Below, in pieces: positions 13,201 through 25,900 of a stretch of 64,000 nt of DNA (the first letter of the stretch is position 1; the number at the start of each line of letters is the position of its first letter). The translations under genes and the position numbers were made by a program. The stretch spans positions 49,108,490-49,172,489 of the forward strand of contig OX457024.1 in the NCBI GenBank assembly GCA_949752745.1, in the 5' to 3' direction. This DNA is from Protula sp. h YS-2021. Taxonomy: Eukaryota; Annelida; Polychaeta; Sabellida; Serpulidae. The notes under the pieces are model-generated. The model was not told where the DNA came from. It was given only the letters and a program-made list of their open reading frames with translations, and ran no database searches.

Positions 13201-16200
13201 ATTTGAAACGGCACCCTCTTTCTCTTCACTCAGTGAGTGAGGTACAAGCGCACGGGCGGGATAGTGATGTTACTGGCCCGGCAGCGCGCCGTGTCCCTCA
13301 CCTGGCGAGTACTGCACGCACTCTATGGCCTCGTTGCCGTCGCTGTTGGAGGCAAGTATATCCCGCGTCTCGATGTCGACCACGTACCAGCGGGCGTTGA
13401 CAGAGCCCACCGCCACCACGTGACCGCCCGGGTGAAAGCAGGCGCAGTGAGCGCCGTCCTGACCACATCAAAGCACAAGGTCACCCGAATGCAAAATTAC
13501 TTTCCTCTTTAATTTGATTAATATTAAGCTGAAAGTCTGTTTTCGTGTCATATTTAGAATAACAGTATTGCTGCTTAAAGTTAACACCGAGATCAAATAA
13601 TCATTTAAACCAAATGAAAGTAAAACAGCCAAACGTCTTCCCAAGGAAAACTTCAGTCAAAGGACGATGAGGTATGGCCCTCAGTTAATGGACGTTGAGG
13701 TTTGGCCCTCAGTTAATGGACGATGAGGTATGGCCCTCAGGAAGTAATTTCCAAAACCGCCTGTTATAGATGTGCACTCACTGGCAGTTCCATACACCAA
13801 ATGGCGGAGTGGGACAGGGTGTCCCACAGGTACAGATTTTTGTCATAGCCACACGTGACAAACTGGTGCTGATTGGGATGTGTGGACAGGCCCCAGAGCT
13901 CGTCCATGTGCCCCTAGCAGGAATAAACAACATACCTTGATATTTCTAATAACAGGTATATTACACATATGTACACAGCTATGCGTGAAATTCAAGTAAC
14001 ATGCCATTATGTCTGCTGTGGTATGTGGGTGCTTGTACCCTATTAGGACTAACACCTGTACCGGAAGCTATGTCACACGGTTCAATTTGAATTGCCTGTT
14101 CAGCACTTAAAATATTTGCGATTTCGTTTCAGTAACCTTTTTAAAACATTCAAACTTCATTCTCTCAATGTGGCATATTTTGATAGAATTCCACATACAA
14201 CTAAATAAAATATAACAAAATACAGTGAAATCTTGTTAAACCGACATCGCCGGGACTGAGCAAAAAGTGTCGGTTAAACGATATGTCGGTTAAAAGGTAC
14301 CGGGGGTCAATGGGGTAAATACTTCGGGACCGTGAAACATGTCGGTTAAAACGATATGTCGGTTAAAGCGATGTCGGTTTAAATGGATTCGACTGTATTT
14401 CATTTCTATTGCAAGCAGTAACATTTTCGAGGCAGACATAGCTTATTATTACAACGGGATCCAGTGTCTGTCGTTGGTTGCCATCTGGTTTGCATGTATA
14501 AGCGACGCCTTTACCTGCACCACGGCGCTGAATTTGAGGTCTAGCGTTCCCTGCAGGATGCAGTTTCTGGTTGTGCCGGCGATCACGATGTTGCCCTTGC
14601 CCTGCGTCAGCATGCGGATAGCGCCGTACTGCTCTGGCAGCTAGTGCACAAACACACTCGTATTCCAAAAAGCAGCAAAAAACGGTCTGCGGAATGAACC
14701 GATTTTTATTTTGATTTTTTTTGTTGGTATTGAGTGCTTTGTTTCAAATTCTTATCAACCACAAGTCAACCTTTGTGACAAACTTAGCATCAAGACATAC
14801 TTTTTATAAATTTTAAAATTTCATTGGCCATATTATTAACATTGACTGAAGAGTAAGCCACTGCAAAGCACCGTGCACACAAAGGTATCCGGTTGGCAAG
14901 TAGAGTGACAGAAGGTCCACGACACAAGGCCGAGTGACACAAGATCGACCGACAGGGACGTCGACGACACGAGGATGAGCGACAGAAGGCCGACGACACA
15001 AGGATGAGCGACAGAAGGCCGCCGACACAAGAATGAGCGACAGAAGGCCGACGACACAAGGATGAGCGACAGAAGGCCGACGACACAAGGAATAGCGACA
15101 GAAGGCCGACGACAAAAGGATGAGCGACAGAAGACCGACGACACAAGGATGAGCGACAGAAAGCCGCCGACACAAGAATGAGCGACAGAAGGCCGCCGAC
15201 ACAAGAATGAGCGACAGAAGGCCGACGACACAAGGATGAGCGACAGTAGGCCGACGACACAAAGATGAGCGACAGAAGGCCGACGACACAAAGATGAGCG
15301 ACAGAAGGCCGACGACACAAGGATGAACGACAGCAGAAGGCCGCCGACACACCTCGTGCTCATTGCCGGTCTTTGTGTAGTCCGGGTTCCACTCCACAAT
15401 CCTTCGGTCCCGCCCTCCAGTGATGATGCTTCCGTCTTTCATGACGCAGATAGAGAATATGCCGCCATCGTGCGCCTCAGTCGCAGCTACTGCTATCTTG
15501 TTCGTGCCTACAACGACAGTTAGTTTATTGTGTCATGCGGAGTTGTGAACACGTTTGGGTCGTTATGACAGAAACTTTCATTTAAATTTAAAACCTCGGA
15601 TCACTTTTTTTTCAGTCCGGAAGCCTACAGTTTGATTAAGTTTTCCTGGTAGTTTGTGTGAAGGCAACTGATGTGATGAGCTCACCTCTTGGCCACATGA
15701 ACAAGTTTCCATTCGAATCTCCCGTCAATAAGTCGCCATTCTCAACGAATGTCAAGCAGGTAACGAACTTGGGTTTTGCATGTTTCTGAAAATTGTAGAA
15801 ATAACAATTCCAAGCCAAGTAAAACAACTCTGCACGTGCAAAACCACGGGTGTACATATTAAAACGTTATTACTTCGCTCAAACATAAACACGGTTTTCA
15901 AGCAGCGTGCGGCGGAAGCTCATGATCTGTTCGTTTCGTTTTTTATGAATGTTTCCACTCAAAACCGCTTCTTTGAAGACGTCAGGTTTTCTGTTTTTGT
16001 CTGTTTCGACTGAATTTCCTCTCCTATAATTTTTCATTTATATAAGCAACCAAGAAAAAAGCTTTCGCTTTTCGGCCAATCTGTGGCAAAATGTTAGTCG
16101 TCTTTCTCTGAAGAAACACGGCTACTAAATCATAACATGTGTTTGGTAAACTCCTTATTTTTTACAAACAAAACGTTCCTTGCACAGTCGTGAATAAAAA

Positions 16201-16886
16201 CCCAAGTGGCCCACAACTAGTGCATAACGTTTTGGTTGTACGAAATCGGCTCGGGACGGAGACTCTGGATTGACATTCCCACTCTTTGCCTCAGCTAAGC
16301 GAATGCAGCTTTTAACATACATTTCGGAATTCAAAATGAAAATTTAGTCTTCGGGTATTCCGTTTATAAGGCTTGATACGTGTCCTCTTTTTTCGCACAG
16401 ACATTGCTGGGGCTTGGCGCAGTAGTACGATGCTCTACTCACCTCAAACAAGCCTTGCTTCCTGGTGAGCGTTCCGCCCTCGATGCACCAGAAAGACAGC
16501 TGACTTTTCCCGCACGTCACGAAGCAGTTCTTCTCGCACGGGTGAAACTCTGCTACTAATACTGGTTCTGTTGAACTCTATCATCAAACATATTAGCCCA
16601 AGTTTAAAATTAAATGAAGGGGTCCATGCATAAACTTGATAACTCCACTTATCAGGAAAATGCACTATTACCAACACGGTATTTCTTGGCCTCTGTTCTA
16701 TCACATATGTAAGTGTTACACCTCATAACCGATTCGAAGTGGGCTTTTTTTTAGGAAAATGCGCTGGGAAAAACTATGTTTGTTACAAAAATTTTAAACT
16801 TAAAAAGCGTTTCCCTCCACTACGGATAAGTGCAGTTATCAGGTTTATGCATGCAGCCCTTCACATGTTAAACAGCTGGAATTGTA

Positions 16887-16937
<51 letters not shown>

Positions 16938-19900
16938 TGTTTTGCCAAAGACAGGGAAGCACTGATTTCATAGTGCCTCACGGTTTTCCGGGAGTATGAC
17001 TGTTGTTAGCGGTTTTACTGACCTTGGTTTCGGTGACCTTGTAGCCCTTGTCACCTTTCTGCCAGTCCCAGAGCGACACAATGTGCTCGTTGGATTCATC
17101 CACTGCAATAACATACTGCCCACCATCCTGTAAAACAGATGCCCATTCTTAGTCTCACAGAATACACAGCAATGTGTCCTGATATCGTTTCTTAAAGTAT
17201 GCAAATGTGCTCATGTCGTTTCTTAGTGTCACAGAATGCTCGGTTATATGTGACGATGAAATTTTTTAGTGTCACAGAATACAAAATTAAGTGATAAGTC
17301 AGATGGACTAAAACGCTGCTTATTTCCCAATCGGGCATGAGTGAGAGGGCGTGGTAGCTCTTCTGCCTGTGGGCGTATCGTGGCATCGGCCTCTCTCCCT
17401 CCCCCCCCCCCCCCCCCACCCGGCAAGGCAGATGCACTTTTGCGGAAAATGTAGGGATACGGTTCGGCTGACCAGCCAGGGCAGATGTTACGTGTCCTTG
17501 TGCTAGGCCTTGTGAGTGTCTGGTCAAAGCAGATGATACCCGTGTCAGGTCCTCAATATGGCGGCGAAAAGTACAACTTGTTTTAAGTGGCTTGTACATT
17601 TACTGAACAGCCGCCAAGCAAACAGACTGCTTCCGGCATGTAATTAAGAAATTTTATTGCATATGGTGGATACTTGCAGGATAATCTGTGCTTCAGCACT
17701 CAATACTTACTGTTTTAGAAAATCCCACACAGGCGACGGCTCTTTCAAATTCGCCTATGCCGATGATTTTGAGTGTATTGAGGCTAACGGAGTCCCAGAT
17801 TCTTATATGTGGCTGAAAACACACAAATCACAGTCACTGCACGGTACGCCTGTACCTTCGCAAGCGGCTCAAAAATTATCTGGCAAGCATAAGTGGCCTG
17901 AAGTTATAGACAAGACAGACAAGACGTGACGAGGCCTTGGCAGGTTACCATCTGTTGCAGAAAAGACATGGCATGTTCTCATTTGGCACTGAACAGGTAC
18001 GACCATTCTGAATATTTCCTCCTGTATTCCTTTAAAATGTACTTATTATTCAGTTTTTACAAAGATACTGTGTGAACTTATTTGAAAATTCTCATCACAC
18101 GATAAATGAGTCAATTTACAGCACATTTATTTGAAATAATCGCCAAGGCTTGGCTTGACGCACACACCAGACATTGTCAACAATTAAGAGCAGAGTTCAA
18201 ATTGTTCATGCTTTCGTAACTTTTAAGGAATAGGCCAGATTGTCAAGGGACAAACATGCATCACTGCCCGTCTCACACCCGCATACACTGACACAACATG
18301 ACGAGAGCCGGGCCCATGCAAACCCACGTATATTGTTATCAGTAATCCAACCTTTTCAAAAGTCGGCATTACGTTCGTCAGATTCTGGAGGATAGAATTT
18401 AATGGCTAACAGTAGCAAGTGCATTAAACCATCACAATTGACGCAATGGTTAACGGATCTCGACTCAGCGGAGGGAGAGTAGCTGACCCAATGACGTCAT
18501 ATTCTATTTATAGAAGATCCTACCTGAATAGCTGGTGGTGTAAAAAATTTATGCTGACATAGCATTGTTGCTTAAAAATACGTTATTGTCTTTTAAGATA
18601 ACATATTTTCTATATTTTTATCCACATAATTAATTTGTCAATCACATTCTTTAAATACTATTTTTTTATATTGGTTAAATACTAGATTTTCTTCCCAAAA
18701 CTATTTTATTTTTGATAGGCCAATACCAATTAGGTACTTTCCCCTTCAAATTCCCCTAACCTCCCTATAAGGGTATATAAGGCAGACATGCGTGAATAAT
18801 CCTCATTATGTGGTTAGACACTGAAGCAGCAATACCTCAAGGACTTGCTACCAAACGAATATCTCAGCTTTCAGAGGATAAAATTAACAAGTGTGTTCGC
18901 TATGTCAACAGTATAAATCATCCCATAATCTTTTGCTAGCCTTTATACTTAACCCACGTATAAGGGGCTCGACATTGTAACTACCTCTGCGGTGTATTGA
19001 TTAGCTACACTCTACCAGACAAAAAAAGTAATGTCTAATTTTTTCAACCCCACTGAGGTAATGTTATTGTCACATGATCTATTTTTACACAAAGCATAGC
19101 CTAAACACATTCAGAACCGTATCTAGAACATATTAAGACAACCCGTTTTTCATTTTGCAGACAACGATGTTTTCCAAGCCAATGCCCAACGCCTTTGTGT
19201 GTCACGTTTGTAATAAAACGTTTGGCAGGAAAGATAATTTGAATAGACATATGCTGAAACATGTTGATTTCAACTTTTACCATTGCAATGATTGTGGGGT
19301 GTCATTTACCCGCAAAGACAGCCTTCTACGCCATAGACGTATGCACCATCAAACAGGGGGTAAACGACCTCTAGAAGACGAACAAATGCCTGCTCCTAAA
19401 AAGCTCAGAGAATCTCCCCAGGAATTCTATGACCTCACTAAAATACGGGAATGGAGAAGTGTAAAATTCAATACCAACAACACGGTTTACAAAGCCACTG
19501 TGAAACACCTAGAAGTGAAGGATGTGAAAGAAATCGTCAAAGCCCTGAAAGCCCTGTTTACATCAATTATGGAAGAAGTGACCAAACATGCAGATGACAA
19601 TGATTTAATTCGTATGACAGTCCAGAGCCCTGAATTAGACTTTCCCATACAACTATCCTTTATGAGAAAGTCTCAGCTAACCGTCGACCATTTCCTGGGG
19701 GAAATACAAAGAGTCTTACAATCGTTTGAACAATTTGTTCTTGATGGTAGTTTTGAAATCGATATTTTGCACGCAAAATTACCAAGAGGTAGTGGCCCAA
19801 CGCCGGGGAGTATAGATTTAGAGAAATTTTTGAAAGGAAAACAGTGTATTATACGCATACGAAACCATGACGAACTGTGTTGTGCTCGTGCTATTGTGAC

Positions 19901-22900
19901 CGCAAAAGCAAGAATTGACCAACATCCACTGTATAGAAGTATAATACAAGGGAGGTTTATTCAAAAGGAATTAGCCGAAGACCTACACCAAAGTGCTGGT
20001 GTACCATTAGGAAACTGTGGTATAGATGAAATCAAAAAGTTTGAATCCGTCCTGCCCGGCTACCAAATCAATATCGTGTCACGTGACCATTTTAATGGCA
20101 TTATTTATTCTGGACCCGACTGTGATAAGAAGATGTATTTGTACCACCATGGCAACCACTACGATGTCATTACGTCTATACCAGCTTTCTTAAACAGAAA
20201 TTACTTCTGTCACCTATGTCAAAAGGGTTATGATCACAAAGAAAAGCATGAGTGCAACAAACCCTGTCATCTTTGCCATAAAATTCACAAGCCGGTCGAT
20301 GAAGAAAGAATACACTGTGGTGACTGTCATAGGTATTTCAAGGGCACAGAGTGCTTTGATTTACACAAGAAGCAAACCAAGATGGGAAACTCTACGTGCA
20401 ACACATATTTCCGATGTACAGATTGTGACCAGCTGATCAACAAATACAAACACAAACGAAATCACAAGTGTGGTGAAATCTATTGCAACACATGCAGAGG
20501 CTACTTTTTTCCAGGGCATCAATGCTACATGGCACCCACCGAAGATGACGATTGTGACAATGGGAAGCAGACATATATATTTTTTTATTTTGAATGCACT
20601 CAAGACACACAAGTTCAGTGTAAAGAGGGTTATTTTTACAATCCAGTCACTGAAAAATGTGTCAACTGCAATAAATCAGAGTGTGGTTCCCAACAACACA
20701 AACCAAACTGTTGTGTTGTTTACAAGGTCTGCACTCTATGCATGAATGGTAAAAATAACCCAAACAAGCGAATGTACAGAGTGTGGGCCCAACGAAGTCG
20801 TATTTACAGGGGAAGATACAACGGAAAATTTCTGCAAGTGGCTTTTTTCTAAACAAAATAGAAAGACCATTGTCTTTTGTCACAATTTCAAGGGGTACGA
20901 CTCGTATCCTATTGTGCAATATTTATATAAGAATGCAATTATCCCAAATATAATACCAAACGGCAGCAAAAACATGTCTTTGGAAGTTCCGGCTTTTAGA
21001 ATCAAATTTCTCGATTCCATAAACTTTTTGCCTACTGCACTGAAGAATTTACCGAAGATGTTTGGGCTTGATGAATTAGCCAAAGGCTACTTTCCGCACA
21101 TGTTTAATACTGACAACAACAAGAATGCACAGCTGAGCCACTTACCCGACGTGTCCTATTATAACCCCGACAGTATGAAGGCTGGTGACAGAGAACAGTT
21201 TATGGCGTGGTATCAACAAAACAAAAACCACAAATTTAACCTTCAAGAAGAGTTGGTTACCTATTGCAGATCAGACGTCGATATATTGAGACGTGCCTGT
21301 TTACAGTTTAGAAAGTTGTTTATGAATATCACCAACGCAGACCCTTTCAAGAATTGTATTACCATTGTTGCTGCCTGCATGAAAGTCTTCAGACAAAACT
21401 TTCTGAAGAAAGACACAATTGCTCTCATCCCAGCTCAAGGTTACTGCCCAGAAGACAAGCAGTCTATCAAAGCTATACAGTGGCTTAAGTACCTAGAACA
21501 CAGTGAAAACATCTCCATACAGCATGCAAAAAATGGTGGTGAAATAAGAGTCGACACGTACAAGCTAGATGGGTTTTATGAGATTAATGGTGGCAAAAAA
21601 ATAGCAGCAGAATTTCATGGCTGTTTCTGGCATGGCTGTCCGAAATGCTTTGCAAGAACTACTGTAAATGCAGTAAATAGCAAAACAATGGAAGAACTCC
21701 ACCAAGCAACGATTGAAAAGCAAAAGTTTCTGGAGAATGAGGGATATGTGTACAGAAGTATATGGGAATGTGAATGGGACAAACAATTAGACCAAGATGA
21801 GGACATCAAACAGTTTGTGAACCAGTTAGAATTAGTGACACCACTCAGTCCAAGGGCAGCGTTCAATGGAGGAAGAACAGAGACGTTTCAGCTGTACAAA
21901 GAAGCTACCGCTGATCAGTCCATTAAGTACAACGACGTGACGTCTCTGTACCCCTACATCAATAAGTACGGAAAATATCCTGTCGGCCATCCAACCAGAA
22001 TATTCAAAGATTTTAAGCCAATCGAGTGCTATGAAGGATTAGTCAAATGTTCAATTCTCCCACCACGAGGACTGCTGATACCGGTGTTGCCAAGCAACAT
22101 TAACAACAAGCTAATCTTTACCTTATGCAAGACATGTGCAAAAGAAGGAAGTCACATTTGCAATCATGATGACAGTGAACGCGCCTTAGACGGAGAATGG
22201 ACAACAGATGAGCTGAAAAAAGCTCTTGAAAAGGGTTACAGAATGCTTACTGTTTATGAAGTGTGGCATTTTGAAGAAACAGAACAGTATGACCCAACGA
22301 CGAAAACTGGAGGTCTCTTTACAGAATATATCAATACCTTCTTAAAGCTCAAACAAGAGGCAAGTGGCTGGCCGGTATGGTGTAGCAGCCAAGAAGACAG
22401 ACATTCGTATATTACCACCTATTACGAGAAGGAAGGTATCATGCTGGATTACAGCAACATTCAAAAGAATCCAGGCTTGAGATCCCTGGCAAAGCTTATG
22501 CTGAACTCGTTTTGGGGAAAATTCGGACAGCGGTCAAACATGTGTCAGCTAGAACATGTGAAAGAACCAAGAAAGTATTTTGATCTACTGACAAGCGATA
22601 GTCAGGAGGTCACAGACGTTAACTTTGTGTCAGAAGACATGGTCGAAATGAGATGGAGATTTAAAGAAGATTTTGTCGAGACCAATTCCAGGACCAATGT
22701 TATTATAGCAGCATATACCACAGCACAAGCACGTCTTAAGCTGTACGAATATTTGGAAAAGCTAGGACCAAGGATTTTGTACTGTGACACCGACTCTGTA
22801 ATCTACACTACGGCCGAAACACAACAGGAGTTACCATTAGGTGACTTTTTAGGAGATTTAACTGATGAGGTTCCGGATGGTGTGATAACACACTTTGTGA

Positions 22901-25900
22901 GCGGTGGTCCAAAGAATTATGCCCTGAAGATTCAGAAGCCCAGTGGAACAGAGACTATGACAAAAATAAAAGGAATCACATTGAATTTCAAGACAGCGTT
23001 GAAGATTGACTTTGACACTGTGAAGCATATTGTAGACAATCCAGACAACAGTATAAAAACAACAAACTCGGTGATTAGGAGGCAGAAAAGAGACAGGGTG
23101 CTGTTAACATCAGATGAGACAAAAGAATACAAGATGGTTTTTAACAAGCGCGTCATCACTGAAGACTACAACACCCTGCCATACGGATTTTAGTATAAAT
23201 AAGAACAAAAACATAACATAGCCCCATTTGATCGAAAGACGTTGAACAGTTAGGATGTATTGTTGTACCATTTGTGACCAAACAGCAACCACACCATTTA
23301 ATATGAAAAGACACATGCAAAGATATCACAATGCAGGAGCTCCGCAGCACCGGAGCTCCGAGTCTGCAAAGAAGCAACGGAGTTATGATGCCTCAGTAAT
23401 TGGAGCTCCGGAGCACCGGAGCTCCGCAGTTCCGGAGCTCCGGAGCTCCGCAGTTCCGGAGCTCCGGAGCTCCGAGTCATTAAAGAAGCAACGGAGTTAT
23501 GAAGACTCAATAGTCGGAGCTCCTAACCTCCTGAGCTCCGACAAAGAACCAATGCTTGGAATGTTAAAAATCTCAACAAATCCAGTCGTACTCCAGCACC
23601 CATTCACCATGAATATTTCCGGTCCTAGCCAGAGCGGGAAAACCTGTTTAGTAAAGAAGATATTACAGCAGCGGAAAGTTGTACCCAGACCAGACAGGAT
23701 CGTTTACCTATACAAACGATGGCAGCCACTGTTTACAGAAATGCAACGCACAATTCCAAATATACAGTTTATACAAGGCATTCCACTGAATCTCGATGAC
23801 GATGACTTTTTCGATATTAAGAAGACCAATTTGATTATACTGGATGACATGATGTCCTATGCAGCTCAAGATCAGCGTATAGCTGATTTGTTTACTGAGG
23901 GTAGCCACCACAGGTCGCTCAGTTGTATAAACATTACGCAGTCGTTGTTTCCTCAAGGCAAAGGAGCAGTTACTCAGAGACGCAATACACAATACCTGAT
24001 TATTTTCAAATCTCTTATGGGCCAAGACCAAGTACAAACTCTCGGGCGTTTTATGTTTCCCGGTCGCCTTCAGCAGTTTATGAATGTTTATCATGAAGCC
24101 ACAAAGGAGCCATATAGCTATCTGATGATCGACGCTAAACAAACAACTCCAGAATGTGAACGATTCAAAACAAACATACTTGCTCCAGCACCAAAATCTA
24201 TAAAAGGAGAAGAAATATTCCCACCAGCTCATTTGATGACTGAACGTCAAAGTGAACACATCTCAGCTGCTAATCGAGAAGATACAAAAGAAGAAATATC
24301 AGGATATTTCATTCCTGAAGAGACCAACAACACAACAAATTTTTCTACTCAACCGGATTGCAACTCAACAGACAGCATGCCTTCCTGTGACGACTGTGGA
24401 CTTATGTTTGAAAATGTTCATGATATGCAAAGACATGTCAAGAATTGGTGTCCTGAAAGCCAACCACCTGCTAAAAAGGTCAAAATAGAAGAAGACGAGT
24501 TACCCAAATTTACGACAGCTGACGAACTTCCAGTTTTTCAAAATTTAATGAGAACGGCACGAGAACAAAATGAGAAAGAATGGCAGAGAAAAGTTGACAA
24601 ATACATTGACCAGGGAATGGTGGAAGAAGATGCAGAAGAAAAAGCCGAGTCAAAGCTAAAACCCTTAGATATGGCTGTGTTCTTAAAAACCTACAGTCGG
24701 CTTATTAAGAATATGCTGCATTTGACTAATGGTGTAACACACAATCAAATCATGCAAGAGATAGACAACTTGCAAAAGAAGGGATACGGTGAGAAAGATG
24801 CAGTACCTATGGCTGTGAAACAGTTTGAAAGCCATTTAGATAATCTTCTAAATAATGAGAACGACGAATCCGATGATGACGGCAGCGACGAGGAGGAAGA
24901 TGATTCCGAGAGTGAGGAGGACGACGACGACGATTCAGAGAGTGAGGAGGAAGAGTCAGACAGTGAGGAGGAGGATGAAGAGGATATATAAATAAGTACT
25001 GGTTTCATCCTTATACATTTGTTAATGCACCGTTGACAGGATGACATCTTGGGAAGAATATTTAAAAGATATATATTTTAACCCTTCAAAGCCTGCAAGT
25101 TTTTCAGGACCGGATAAATTATATCACTTTGTAAAGAAGGATGGAAAATATGATATCAGTAAATATAAAATACGGAAATGGCTACAGCAGCAAGAACCAT
25201 ACAGTTTGCAGAGACCAAACAGGCTTCATTTTAAACGAACCCCCATTATTGTTGCAGGAAAAGATGACCAGTGGTCTGCAGATTTAATGGACATGGTGAA
25301 ATTTTCAAAGGATAACAATGGATTCAAATATATACTCGTTGTAGTAGACACATTCTCAAAATATCTATGGCTGCGCCCATTGAAGGACAAAACAGGAATG
25401 TCTGTGGCTAAAGCCTTCAAAGACATCTTTAATGAGGGGAGAATACCGAATAGAATACGCAGTGACAAGGGCCAGGAATTTCGCGCCAATGCCGTCAAGT
25501 CTCTTTTGAAATCCAGAGATATTCGCCAGTTGTTTGCTCAAAATGAAAACAAGGCATCCATCAGTGAAAGGGCAATCAAAACCATCAAGTCTAAGATATA
25601 CCGGTATTTCACCTACAAAAATGCCTTCACATATATTGACCAGCTCCAGAATTTTGCCGATGGATACAATGCAACAGTTCACAGTACCACAGACACTGCT
25701 CCAAACGACGTGACAGAAAATAATGAAGAAGATGTCCGCATAGCGACATATTTCAGTAGAACTGCACAACGCGAGCTGGGTGGCAAACATAAAACGAGAA
25801 GATACAAATTCAAGCCCGGTGACCGTGTACGCATTACACATCAAAGAAACAGGTTTACCCGTGAATACGACCAAAGATGGACAGGGGAGGTCTTCACCAT

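Noticed and set aside
14790..15442. Three overlapping minus-strand ORFs of 186-209 codons with Cys/Arg/Leu-rich repeats
   Set aside because: They translate the 29-bp minisatellite in all three frames; only 15353-15507 is real coding sequence (EML exon 13).
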